Part shown: in pieces, positions 1-7,663 of the stretch
How positions within the stretch are numbered: position 1 is the first letter of the stretch
Layout of the letters: each line of letters starts with the position of its first letter
From: Ochromonadaceae sp. CCMP2298
Taxonomy: Eukaryota > Sar > Synurophyceae > Ochromonadales > Ochromonadaceae
Length of the DNA stretch: 10,197 bases
Direction: 5' to 3'
Assembly (NCBI GenBank): GCA_026770595.1
Contig: MU634784.1
Coordinates: 1-10,197 of the forward strand
Notes under the pieces: generated by a model
Told to the model about the DNA's origin: nothing
What the model saw: only the letters and a program-made list of their open reading frames with translations
The model's database searches: none
Made by a program: the position numbers and the translations under genes

Positions 1-291
1 ATCCTTAAAGTACATGTTCATTAGTCGCTCTTTAGGCATGAAATCCCTTTTTGGGATTTCATGAATAACCCTTTCTCGGTGTAGGAGTACAGGTTAAGCT
101 GTACTTTGTACAGCAGCAGAAGGGCCTGGCTCTGTCAAATAGTACTGGTTTTGCTGTACTTTACAGTAACATTAAAGTACAGGATTACACTTAAAGTACA
201 GTAATTTAGTATTCCAGTCTTAAAGTACAAAAACGTACTGGAAATCTGTACTTTTACTTTACAAGTGATATGTACTGTACGTACTACTCAC
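1..291 (-). repeat. Intron (cut by window edge) rich in TTAAAGTACA motifs
   Basis: This is the intron after exon 2 of the sulfotransferase-like gene. It opens on the minus strand with the strong donor GTGAGT (291-286) and no convincing acceptor is seen before the window ends. It holds at least four direct copies of TAAAGTACA (6-14, 173-181, 192-200, 221-229) and several inverted copies such as TGTACTTTA (155-163). Copies 154-163 and 173-182 form a 10-bp perfect hairpin stem. A separate perfect stem pairs 37-47 with 53-63 around a TTTTT loop. An open stretch follows an AG near 142, but its translation does not resemble the next part of a sulfotransferase, so it is treated as intron. Confidence 0.55.
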
Positions 292-992
292 CCGTTGCCA
301 GTCCTCCAGCAGCGTTATATAATCCCTCGAGTGCTCCGTGACGTCCAGCCTCATGAGGTACTTAGAGAAGGGTTTGTAGTGTCCGTTGAACAGATGGTAC
401 CTCTGGTAGTGCCACGAGATCAGGTGCGCGATGTACTCCCTATATACGAACACGATGGTCACGTCGAAGCCCTGCAGCATACATAGGGTTTGATACATGT
501 AATATTATAGAGGGTGGGGGTTAAATACATGTTATATTATAGAAGGGGGGGGTGTAATACCTGCAGCATGTACTTCAGCTGGTGGATCTGCAAAGGAAGC
601 AGGGCCGGGAAGAACTCCGATGACATGATGACATCGTGCCCCAGTCGACGACTCTTGAACAGAAACTCCCGCATCTGCGTGGTGCTCTGGTACTGCCTGC
701 TGGGATCGGAGAGCTCTATCGCGAACCTTTGCATGTTTACCATGGAAATAGGGTTAATTTCTGAAGTTGTGTCAGTTGCACCGTAGTCAGGCCAGTAGGT
801 GTTCTGGGCCCGCATGCGTGCAATGTTCTCAGCACTGGTCATCAATTGTTGAATGGTTGAGGTTGCAGTCTTGGGGGGGCCGACGTGTATTGTTGCCCGC
901 GGCATCTTTGCATCCTCTGCGGCCTTTTCGGCCTCTGTGAGAGATAGCCAGCACAGCACGAGGCTCAGCAGCGCGATGGCCACATTCATCAT
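292..992 (-). CDS. Sulfotransferase-like protein, secretory or type II membrane, 3' end beyond the window
   Basis: Two exons, 992-561 (144 codons) and 471-292 (60 codons), join in phase 0 across an 89-bp intron; the frame then leaves at a GTGAGT donor toward position 1. The protein begins with a hydrophobic stretch (about residues 4-18) that reads as a signal peptide or anchor. Residues 36-46, HVGPPKTATST, match the 5'-phosphosulfate (PAPS) binding loop of sulfotransferases. In exon 2, VYREYIAHLISWH gives the R-x7-S pattern (R155, S163) of the 3'-phosphate binding site. The family transfers sulfate from PAPS to sugars or proteins, usually in the Golgi; the acceptor here cannot be told. The paired ATGs at 992-987 are the chosen start because the signal-like segment follows directly. 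The C-terminal third of the domain is missing from this window. Family is fairly sure, substrate unknown. Confidence 0.75.
472..560 (-). repeat. 89-bp intron made of a 32-bp tandem duplication, flanked by a 10-bp direct repeat
   Basis: The intron runs from donor GTATTA (560) to acceptor ATGCTGCAG (ending 472) on the minus strand. The plus-strand sequence CCTGCAGCAT occurs at 471-480 and again at 560-569, exactly 89 bp apart, so each splice junction carries the same 10 bp. Inside are two tandem 32-bp units (493-524 and 525-556) that match at about 27 of 32 positions and contain ATACATGT followed by ATTATAGA and a G run. Splicing joins KYMLQ to GFDVT without frame change. This is the pattern expected when an insertion duplicates its target and is then spliced out, although local tandem duplication could also produce it. 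Confidence 0.7.
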
Positions 993-1046
993 AGAAGAAG
1001 CTGGTGGGAAATGTGGCTAGGAACCTAGGGTTAGGGATGCAAATAA

Positions 1047-1396
1047 GGTAGGAAGGAGCGAGCGTAGGTTCAACATTTCAAAGTTTGGACTCTTTTTTGG
1101 GGACAAACCTACACAACAAAATATCTTGTTTTAGGCGTCGTTTTCGTAAATAAACAAGCGATAATAGTGCCAATTTCCCTGAGCACGGGCGTTGAAGTTT
1201 CAACTCATTGCGGTGCCCAGGGAAATTGGCACTGTCATTGCTTATTTATATACAAAAACGACACCTAAAACAAGATATTTTGTTGTCTCGGTTTGTACAC
1301 CCAAAAGAAAACCTACGCACGCCCCTTTCTACCTCTTTTGCTGTCTCGGTTTGTACACCCTAAAGAGTCCAAACCTACGCACGCCCCTTCCTATGG
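1047..1396. repeat. Large foldback (inverted repeat) element, MITE-like
   Basis: Inner arms 1113-1186 and 1213-1286 are 74-nt inverted repeats with few mismatches, separated by a 26-bp centre that itself contains GTTGAA/TTCAAC. The complementarity continues outward: 1047-1112 pairs with about 1340-1396, including AAGAGTCCAAAC (right side) against GTTTGGACTCTT (left side). On the right, a segment starting TGTCTCGGTTTGTACACCC is duplicated (about 1281-1331 and 1340-1392), so one arm is longer than the other. The whole could fold into a very long hairpin. No clear target-site duplication is visible at the outer ends. It lies between the divergent sulfotransferase and transposase genes and may be a non-autonomous transposon or a terminal repeat of the neighbouring element. 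Confidence 0.7.
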
Positions 1397-1435
1397 TGCT
1401 TTCGCCCAAAAACGATCACAACCCTTTCCAGCGCG

Positions 1436-2216
1436 ATGGGCAAAACCTTCTTCGAACTTTGCCTCTTCTCTGGGCGGTGAGTGACTCTGCAACGCCCCAC
1501 GGCTGATCTAGCTCCCTATAAGCAGAAGCGTCACACAGGAATCGGTCCGCAGTGACTTTTTTAGTGTCTCTAGGAAAGTGATCGAGCGACGACACATGCG
1601 GCGGAACGATCTAGATGTCTTTGATTATATGGAGCGAATGGCGATGGTGGATCCGGTGCATCTCGTGGACATCGATGAGACAGCATCGTCTCCTGCGGCA
1701 TTTCTTCAGAAGCACGGCTACGCGCAGGTAGGCGATCGCGCAGTCACGACACAGTTCGTGATCGGCAGCCGCATGTTCTCGACTATCGCGGCGGCGACTC
1801 CGATGGGGCTATTGTGCTGGGAGATATATGAGGGGACGATTACCGACCAGCAGTTTGACGACTTTCTGGAGCGCAAGGTCGCGCCGCTGATTACCAACGA
1901 TACAGTGTGCATCCTGGACAACGCCAGATACCACCAGACGGACGAGGCTCGCGCCACACTCGAGCAGATTTTCCAAGGCCAGTATGCATACGCTCCTGCA
2001 TACTCTCTACACCTCAAGCCAGTGGAGAAGGCGTTCGCGTTGGTGAAGGCCTGGCTGCGTGAGCACGAGGTGGCGGCTACGAACAACCCAGTCCTCTGGC
2101 TGAACCGTGCATTCGCGATTTCCGAGATTGGAAGCCCCGGTGCACCGAGCCACTTTGGCCACTGGGCGCTGTACTTTAAGGCCAGAGAAATCATGCTGCA
2201 GGATGCTTTGCTTTAG
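1436..2216 (+). CDS. DDE transposase, IS630/Tc1 superfamily, likely missing its DNA-binding N-terminus
   Basis: The main exon 1565-2216 encodes a DDE_3-type endonuclease. The catalytic acids look like Asp in DIDET (codon 1674-1676), Asp in CILDNARYHQ (1917-1919) and Glu in LKPVE (codon 2025-2027). Thirty-five residues separate the second and third; Tc1/IS630 members often have 34. The usual NPIE is LKPVE here. The frame is open back to a TAG at 1509 with no early ATG. A GTGAGT donor at 1477 and a TTTTTTAG acceptor ending at 1564 give an 88-bp intron that joins a short exon (ATG at 1436, 13 codons plus 2 nt) in frame. The result, ...SGRVSRKVIERRHMRRND, resembles the linker that precedes the catalytic core in this family. 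The predicted 230 residues lack the helix-turn-helix region, so more exons may lie upstream inside the foldback, or the copy is truncated. The catalytic core call is strong; the first exon is moderate. Confidence 0.8.
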
Positions 2217-2392
2217 GTTAGCTGTTGTCAATTTCCTGTTGATCTCTAAGCATTTCCTTTCGTCAAATTCTTTATCACACTATCACACTAAGCAATCAAA
2301 AATGTGTGTCATTTGCAAAGCATTCTCTTCTCCCTTTTCTCTGCTGTGCATTGCTGCCCCGTAGTGCCGGCATTCCCGCGAAGTGCCTAGAG
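2217..2392. other. Spacer between convergent genes
   Basis: This stretch separates the transposase stop from the stop of the minus-strand zinc-ribbon gene. It contains a short tandem TATCACAC repeat near 2271-2288 and no convincing gene. On the minus strand the zinc-ribbon frame is closed by two TAG codons six bases apart, which makes that gene's end secure. Confidence 0.5.
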
Positions 2393-3730
2393 CTACCCCA
2401 CGTCGAGGTGAGGTCTCTTAGCGTTGCCGTCCTGGTTCTCGTCGCCTCCTATCGCGTTGCGCGCGCGAACGGTTCCTACGCGCGGGGGGGAGATGTCCAC
2501 TCCGCACTCGATGCACGCTTCAGCGCCGTCATCAAAGCGAATTCTCTTCCCGTCCTCTTTGCAGGGGGCACAGAAGAGACTCGCTTTGCAGAGCTTGCAG
2601 AAGTTTGCGGCGGGGAGGTTCAGGGCAGCACACGAAAAGGGGCACGGGATTCGCTCAACTGTGGGAAGGCCGCTTACGGGGAGGAATGGCACGGCAGGAG
2701 GACTGCCAGGAGCGCTGTTGTTGCCGATGCCGTTGCCGTCGTCGTTGCCGCCGCCGCCGCTGCTGCTGCTGCTGCTCCCCTCCCTTGAGCGCTTAAGGCG
2801 GATACTCGGAGGATACTGACTCACCGGGATCTTAGGAATCATGTTCTTGATGGTGGCTATGACGGTCTGGATGTTGGGGGCGTCATTGAAATAGGGGTCC
2901 TGCAGGAGTCCGTTTGCGGCGGTCGTGGCAAGAGTCAGGAGTCTCCTTTTCTTCTCAGTCTGAATCCCTACCAGCTGGAGCTTGTCGAGGCAGGAGTGCA
3001 GCAGCTTTCCCCCGAGCATCTAGAGAGCTTGCTGCCCAACGAAAGTATCGACGCCCATCTTGATGGTAGAAGGCACATTGAACATGCTGCCCCCAAGAGA
3101 ACTCGAAGTGCTGCCCTTGAGCGTGACCGGGACGATGACGGAGTTGTGGGTCTTGCCGCACGGGAAGCTTGCGTTTTCTTCAAATTCTTTGGCGATGTTC
3201 ATCTGCTGCGCAGAGTTTGCCTTATCTTTTGCAATGTCGACCACCGCAGCCGTTACGTGGAGCATCTTGTTGCTGGTTCAGGTGTCGGTCAGCTGGTACT
3301 GTTCCTTGATTGCGTCGGTCAGTGCAGCGAAGATCTTCTGCTTCACGACACCTCCCTTCACGTAGTAGACCTGCCAGAATTTTAGTGGGGAACATTAAAC
3401 CAAGTCATAGGTAAAAATAGGGCAATAAAATGCATATAGTACCCGGGCGTTGTACTCATCGTCTTGGGTGTTGTACTCAGCGGAGTAGTCTTCTTAAGGG
3501 TGCGCGTTGTCGGCGTAGTTGTTATCGCCACCATTGTCACCATCGTCCGTTGCATCGGGCGCGTGCACGAACTCGACAGGGATGGTCAGGTTCTTGAGGA
3601 TTAAAATGGACTTGTTCTTCTTGCTCTTGGAGAGGCTCACGAGATAGCGGCTGTCTCTGAGAATTGCATAGGACTGAACAGTCGCTTTTACCTCGGTGTT
3701 GGGCACATAGATGGTCCCCGTTCTTTCCAT
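2393..3730 (-). pseudogene. Unrecognised double-zinc-ribbon protein gene with three in-frame stop codons
   Basis: One frame runs from ATG 3730 through exon 3730-3443, a 72-bp intron (donor GTACTA at 3442, acceptor CTGGCAG ending 3371) and exon 3370-2393, giving 422 codons. It is interrupted by TAA (3496-3494), TGA (3280-3278) and TAG (3022-3020), with no frameshift. Intact pieces start at 3730 (78 aa), 3265 (81 aa) and 3019 (208 aa). Features in order: a Lys-rich N-terminal region; an acidic Asp/Asn stretch and a Tyr-rich EYN repeat just before the intron; an alpha-helical middle; a Ser/Gly linker; and near the end eight cysteines (codons 2644-2504) spaced C-x3-C-x10-C-x2-C-x5-C-x2-C-x15-C-x2-C, which fits a double zinc ribbon binding two zinc ions. 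A basic, proline-containing tail follows. The 208-residue C-terminal piece could still be expressed alone. Function unknown. It could be a recent pseudogene, a gene using readthrough, or several separate small genes. Confidence 0.5.
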
Positions 3731-4080
3731 GGTGCGGTAATGAATATGAAAGGCCTAGAACTTGATGATGATGGGCTCACTTGATGAGTATGGGCGGAGA
3801 TGATTGAGCGAGCGCAGATTTGAAAAGAATGACTTTGCTCGCGAGAGTTCTAAAAGGGATGAAAGTGCGCTCTCGATCTCAGGAAGGCGGGGATTCGAAG
3901 ATTTGGCGGAAAGAGGGAAATTCCCGTTCGGGGGGGTAAAAAGAAAGAAAACCGACCCAGTGGGTAAAAGAGAGCGGAAAAGACTCCAGTTCTGACACGC
4001 ACAATATCAATTACCATGCATAAAAAACCGTGGGCGTTCGTTTTCCCCCGAGGATTCATCCCTGGGTCTGCCAGCTTCAC
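3731..4080. other. Purine-rich upstream region of the minus-strand gene
   Basis: No gene is supported here. From about 3830 to 3990 the plus strand is strongly purine-rich (runs of A/G such as AAAGAGGGAAA), which keeps a frame open on the plus strand, but it has no ATG near its start and a low-complexity Arg/Lys/Glu translation. TTTGGCGGAAA at 3902-3912 fits the consensus for E2F/DP factors, about 170 bp upstream of the ATG at 3730; one short match is weak evidence. GGGAAATTCCC near 3917-3927 is a palindrome. Confidence 0.3.
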
Positions 4081-4136
4081 TAAAAACCGTCTGAAGTTGA
4101 AGCTGAAGCTATAAAAACCCAAAAAAGATGAAGCTT
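4081..4136 (+). repeat. Copy 1 of a 56-bp TATA-containing direct repeat
   Basis: This copy matches 4752-4807 over 56 bp with only a handful of differences and is exactly 671 bp away from it. It contains GAAGCTGAAGCTATAAAAACCC and then AAGATGAAGCTT, with a TATA box-like TATAAAAA at 4110-4117. Directly after it, TTGAAGCTAGCTTCAA (4135-4150) is a perfect 16-bp palindrome that is absent from copy 2. The pair may be terminal repeats of an inserted element or a duplicated promoter module. Confidence 0.65.
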
Positions 4137-4189
4137 GAAGCTAGCTTCAATTAATTCCCAGGTTCCCCCCCTCACCCCCATAAAGGAAC

Positions 4190-4226
4190 ATGGGTAACTA
4201 CATACTCGGAGTATATAGGGACCCAT
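4190..4226. repeat. Compound hairpin
   Basis: ATGGGT (4190-4195) pairs with ACCCAT (4221-4226), and inside them ATACTC (4202-4207) pairs with GAGTAT (4209-4214) with a single-base loop. The two stems are separated by a 6/6 internal loop. Role unknown; it sits just downstream of the small minus-strand ORF ending at 4248. Confidence 0.4.
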
Positions 4227-4247
4227 GAAAAGGAAACGTTCCCTCTC

Positions 4248-4535
4248 CTAACTACGACAGAAATCCATAATATACTCCCCGTAAACCTTATCTGACATGA
4301 CGTAACCCCCATAAATAGCACTATTGCTAAGTAGAAAGTCGTGGATTTCTTCACCAAGTGCAGTTTGAGAGTCTGCCTGAGAGCCCTCCTCATCAGACAT
4401 TACGAAGTCCGGCTCGTTGATCTGTGCAATTAGGCGAAGGTCGGCCTGCTCTTCCTCCTCCACTGCAGCCACGTCTTCTAACTCCTCTTGAATCGCCAAA
4501 TAGAACGGCAGCCAAATAGTATGAATAGTAATCAT
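4248..4535 (-). CDS. Hypothetical small acidic protein
   Basis: A 95-codon frame runs from ATG 4535 to TAG 4248. The translation has a hydrophobic start (about residues 1-15), then a very acidic stretch (EELEDVAAVEEEE) and a second acidic patch around DFVMSDEEG, ending in a Tyr/Gly-rich segment. I recognise no family. It lies between the two 56-bp direct repeats, so it could be cargo or the remnant of an element bounded by them. No clear introns or promoter elements support it, so it may be chance. Confidence 0.3.
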   Translation of the reverse strand: MITIHTIWLPFYLAIQEELEDVAAVEEEEQADLRLIAQINEPDFVMSDEEGSQADSQTALGEEIHDFLLSNSAIYGGYVMSDKVYGEYIMDFCRS

Positions 4536-4751
4536 GAAAAGTAAATGCGTTTATCATTGAATCGGTGGGGGAACCCCCACGATCTGCCGGCCTATTGCTC
4601 TGGGAGTCAAATGCTCAAAAAATGTGCAAGATGGGTTTCAGAAAAAAAAATATGGGGTTTGAACTATTTGTACCACCCCACAGTGGTTTTAAACCCTGTT
4701 TGTCCTGTTGGGAAAGTCCCTGGGCAAAACATGTCACTGTTTTTTTAGCTT
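4536..4751. other. Spacer with a G/C hairpin
   Basis: GTGGGGG (4565-4571) and CCCCCAC (4574-4580) form a perfect 7-bp stem around AA. The rest has A/T runs (for example the run of A at 4642-4650 and of T at 4739-4746). Short open frames exist on the plus strand, but their translations look random, so no gene is called. Confidence 0.35.
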
Positions 4752-4807
4752 CAAAAACCAACTGAAGCTGAAGCTGAAGCTATAAAAACCCAATAAAGAT
4801 GAAGCTT
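4752..4807 (+). promoter_or_regulatory. Copy 2 of the 56-bp repeat, candidate TATA promoter for the PI31-like gene
   Basis: This second copy carries three GAAGCT units followed by TATAAAAA at 4781-4788, about 200 bp before the ATG at 4986. Its position and orientation fit a core promoter for that gene. If transcription starts 25-35 bp downstream of the TATA box, the ATG at 4799, which opens a 61-codon frame ending one base before the real start, would be left out of the mRNA. The promoter role is inferred from position only. Confidence 0.4.
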
Positions 4808-4985
4808 CAGGGACCCAGATTCATATCCTGTCTTTTTCTTGTGGAGAACCTCTTTCGAGAGAAGACTCAAGCATTCTACCAGCCTCTTATCAGTCCTCAC
4901 TCGAGCAGTTCCTTCAACCGGGCAATCAACTCAGCGAGGGAATACTTATTCGTAAATCGCATCGGCGCTTACTGCCTTCGGTAAG

Positions 4986-6983
4986 ATGTCGAGTACTTCC
5001 GAGGAGCTGACGAGGGAGTTGCACTTGCTTCGAGGCCTCACCAACAGCAGCATCAGACCAGGATCTGTCGTACACGGAAAGCTTTCTTCGCTGATCGACG
5101 AAGTGTCTGTCTTGCAGGCGCAGCAGAGTACAGCAGTACCCGACAAAAGCCCGGGTGGGTCGATAAATGTATCTGTCGTGATAAAGCATGCCGCATACAC
5201 AACTCCCAAGACCATTTCGATGCTGTCCAGCACAAGTCTCGCCACGCTGCGGGGCTACATCGAGGCCACCGATGGTCCCAAATTCGAGATCGAGCGCTTG
5301 CTGGTGAGGAGAACGGGCAAAGCGTGGTGCGACTTCGATGTGAAGACGGTGGCGCAGTGCGAGATCAAGGACGGCGACCAGCTCCTGGCGGACTGCAAAA
5401 GCGCCGTGGAGAACCTCAATCCCACGGGCCTGGAGCGTCTGTCCGACTCGAGGATCGGCGCCTCCAACGCCTTCGAGCTGGTGGCACTGGCTCTGCACTG
5501 CTTCATGCTGGACGAGGCCTTCGTGGCTGTGGTGGAACTGGCCAACGCCACGCCCGGGTTCGCGCCCTCTCTCAAAGGTACGTCAGCAGCGAAGAGCACC
5601 ACCCCTACCCCCGTCGCCCCTCCTCGCCGCCTTGCGGCCTCTCGCTTCTGCTTTTCCGTCAAGGCACTGTTCCAAATCCTCGCCTTGGCTGCCTTGAACC
5701 CGCCACCCACCTGCCATCCACCTGTCATCTAACCCCTAACCCCTACTCTCTACTCTCTATCCTCTATCATCTATCATCTATCCTCTACCCCCATCCTTCA
5801 CCCCCCACCCCCCTGACCTCCCCCTTACCCAGAGGTGCCCCGGACCGCCCTGCTGGCCAACACGTGGAACGCTGACCCCAGCGCCACCAACTTCCTGTAC
5901 AAGCACAAGGCCAAGCCAGGCAAGCAGTTCCTCCTATCGGTGAGACAAACAAGCATCGCCCAGCCAAATCATGCTATAAACTCTTTTCGCTACATAATTT
6001 TCATTTTTCCTCCTGACTTTTTCCTCACATATTCTCCTTCTTTTTCCTTTCGTTCCTGCTGTCTTCTCTCCACTCTGCAGTGCGTGGCCATGGAGGACTC
6101 GGTGATCGCCACGCTCTCGCAGAGGGGCGGCGTCTCCAGCAGCACAGAGCTGAACCTCTCCTCCTACGCCTCTACCGATCTGCGGCCCACGAACATAGAG
6201 GTGAGACACATTGCGAATATGTTCATCCAAAGGCATCGCTCGTCACTTCCCGCTTCAGTGCTTCTGTCGAATCTGCTACCTCTTCTGACCCTGCCCCTGC
6301 TGCCCCTTTGCTGATCCTGCCCCTCTCCCGCACCCACCACCCCGCAGGAGCTGCAGGCTACGCTGCGCTCTCTGGTGCACGTGCTGATCCCATCGCAGAT
6401 GGTCCCCCCTCCCCCTCCCACGGCCACTACAGCCACACCCGCTAGCGCCTATCTGGTCGAGTCTCCCCCCTCCCCCTCGAGCAAATCCTCGCCGCCTGAC
6501 TGGGGGGGCCAGGGCCAGGGCCAGGGCCAGGGCGAGGGTGGTGTTGGCGGTGTGGGGGGCATGGGACCGGGCGTCGGGAGAGGCGACATGGATCCCTTCC
6601 CCGGGGGGGTGCATCTGGGACCCTACCCAGGGCAGGGGGGGGTGGGCCCCCTTCCCCCGCGGGGTAACGAGATCGGCCCCGACCACCCCATGTTCCAGCC
6701 CGGGTACTACGACCCCTATAGTGGGGGCGGATTTGAGGGCGGGTTTGAGGGCCCCGGGGGCGGCTACGGGGGCGTGGGTGGGTTGCCACAGCCGCGCTTC
6801 GACCCCTACGGCCCCGTGCTGGGTCCCAACAGCGGAGTGGGCGTGGGAGACGTGGGCGTGGACGGCAGGGGCCGCCGCACTGACCCCACGGGCCGCGGGA
6901 GGGGGCACGGCAGGCAGGGGAGGGGCTTCCCGGGTGCACCTGGAGAGCCAAACCCTGACCACTTCCGGCCTCCTGGGTGGTAA
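4986..6983 (+). CDS. PI31/FBXO7-family proteasome regulator with N-terminal ubiquitin-like domain
   Basis: Four exons, 4986-5577, 5833-5939, 6081-6200 and 6348-6983, splice with GT-AG introns of 255, 141 and 147 bp into 485 codons (484 residues). Residues about 60-137 read as a ubiquitin-like fold (INVSVVIKH..., then RLLVRRTGKAW, then CEIKDGDQLLADC). Residues about 162-292 match the FP (Fbxo7/PI31) domain: ALHCFMLDEAF, the TWNADPSATNFLYKHK segment in place of the usual GWN...Y, and a final helix LRSLVHVLIP. The tail is Gly/Pro-rich with the PI31 signatures GDMDPF (352-357), PRFDPYGPV (422-430) and EPNPDHFRPPGW at the very end. PI31 binds the 20S proteasome and promotes proteasome assembly or transport. 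A ubiquitin-like N-terminus is known from FBXO7, but no F-box is seen here. The protein stops at PPGW, without the terminal HbYX-type tail of animal PI31. GTAAGG over the stop codon could be a donor to a last exon, but no HbYX-encoding exon was found. Confidence 0.88.
5711..5832 (+). other. Pyrimidine-rich 3' half of PI31-like intron 1
   Basis: The last 120 bases of intron 1 are almost wholly C and T, made of short repeats such as CTAACCCC (twice), CTACTCTC and CTATCATC, leading into the acceptor TTACCCAG at 5825-5832. This is an unusually long polypyrimidine tract with a microsatellite-like make-up. Confidence 0.5.
6506..6535 (+). repeat. GGCCAG hexamer repeat encoding Gln-Gly
   Basis: About four tandem GGCCAG units in the last exon of the PI31-like gene encode GQGQGQGQ. 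It is part of a long G-rich coding stretch (6500-6960) that also opens long but meaningless frames on the opposite strand. Confidence 0.6.
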
Positions 6984-7663
6984 GGCAGCGTGGTCGGAAG
7001 TATCGCCCAGCTGCGGACGTCGTATCTCTACTCGGTATTGCTACTCGTCGTCGCTTAACGGCACGGTATTCGTCTGCTAGGCGACCTGTGAGGATCTAAT
7101 AGTGTAATGGCGACCTTCTGTGGCGAAGGGATCGACCGAAAGGCTAGCACATAGTTCATGAGTATACTCAATACTCTGTAACGTTCAGCTGTTTCTAGTC
7201 TTCTAACCAAGTTTCCGTCACTTCATTCCCCCCTTTTGGTGGGGGACCCCTCGGCTCTGCACTGGGATTGAAAACTTGGGAAGGTCCCCTCGGCTTTGAG
7301 CGAACTGGACAAAGCTCGAGGAGCTTCCACAGCAGAGCGACCTCCACACGAAGATCAATTCACAGATCCGAAGAGAGCTAAAAAATAGCATCCAGGGGTC
7401 GGAAATGGGCGTTTTTTATTGTTTCTCTATTTGCGTTCCCAGTTTCCCTAAAAGCGGATCTTCAATAACGCAAGCAGTCTCTCCAATTAGAAGACTAGCC
7501 TAAAAAATGTGCAATAGTTATATTACTCACTTAAATCGCTCTTAGAAAGGTATGTTGGTCGTTTTGTATCATCATTAGAGGCGCTTTTGGGGGGGAGCTG
7601 CAAGGCAAGACCACGATCTTGAGGAAAGGAAATTTGTGGCGAAATATTTGCAACAACGAGTAG
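6984..7663. other. Intergenic region without a secure gene
   Basis: The first part is presumably the 3' untranslated region of the PI31-like gene. A near-repeat CCCCTCGGCT occurs around 7246 and 7287. On the plus strand 7303-7503 is open for 67 codons after an AG at 7299-7300 and encodes a charged, helix-like segment (NWTKLEELPQQSDLHTKI...), but no good donor follows it. No promoter, terminator or RNA gene is recognised. Confidence 0.35.

Noticed and set aside
1-230. CRISPR-like array of TTAAAGTACA
   Set aside because: Repeats are too short, unevenly spaced and in both orientations, within an intron of a eukaryotic gene.
1718-2194. 158-codon minus-strand frame opposite the transposase
   Set aside because: The plus strand carries a recognisable DDE core, and this frame shows no motif.
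2393-3730. Reassigned genetic code (UAA/UAG read as Gln) to explain internal stops
   Set aside because: The transposase ends at TAG, the SANT gene at TAG and the PI31-like gene at TAA after complete domains, and TGA is also among the internal stops; a whole-genome reassignment does not fit.
3804-3995. Plus-strand Lys/Arg/Glu-rich frame
   Set aside because: It begins at a non-ATG codon and only reflects a purine-rich tract.
4799-4984. 61-codon frame ending one base before the PI31-like start
   Set aside because: Its ATG lies within the repeat, 11 bases after the TATA box, so it is probably not in the mRNA, and its translation has no recognisable feature.
5729-5745. Telomere-like CTAACCCCTAACCCC in PI31-like intron 1, and TAGGGTTAGGG near 1025
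   Set aside because: Only one or two imperfect units each; no real telomeric array.
6276-6962. Long minus-strand frames opposite the last PI31-like exon
   Set aside because: They are antisense to a G-rich, codon-biased exon; their translations are low-complexity Pro/Arg/Gly and the plus-strand reading has clear PI31 motifs.
7500-7530. 31-bp minus-strand intron (GTGAGT...TTTTTTAG)
   Set aside because: Far shorter than other introns here, and splicing leads at once to a stop codon.
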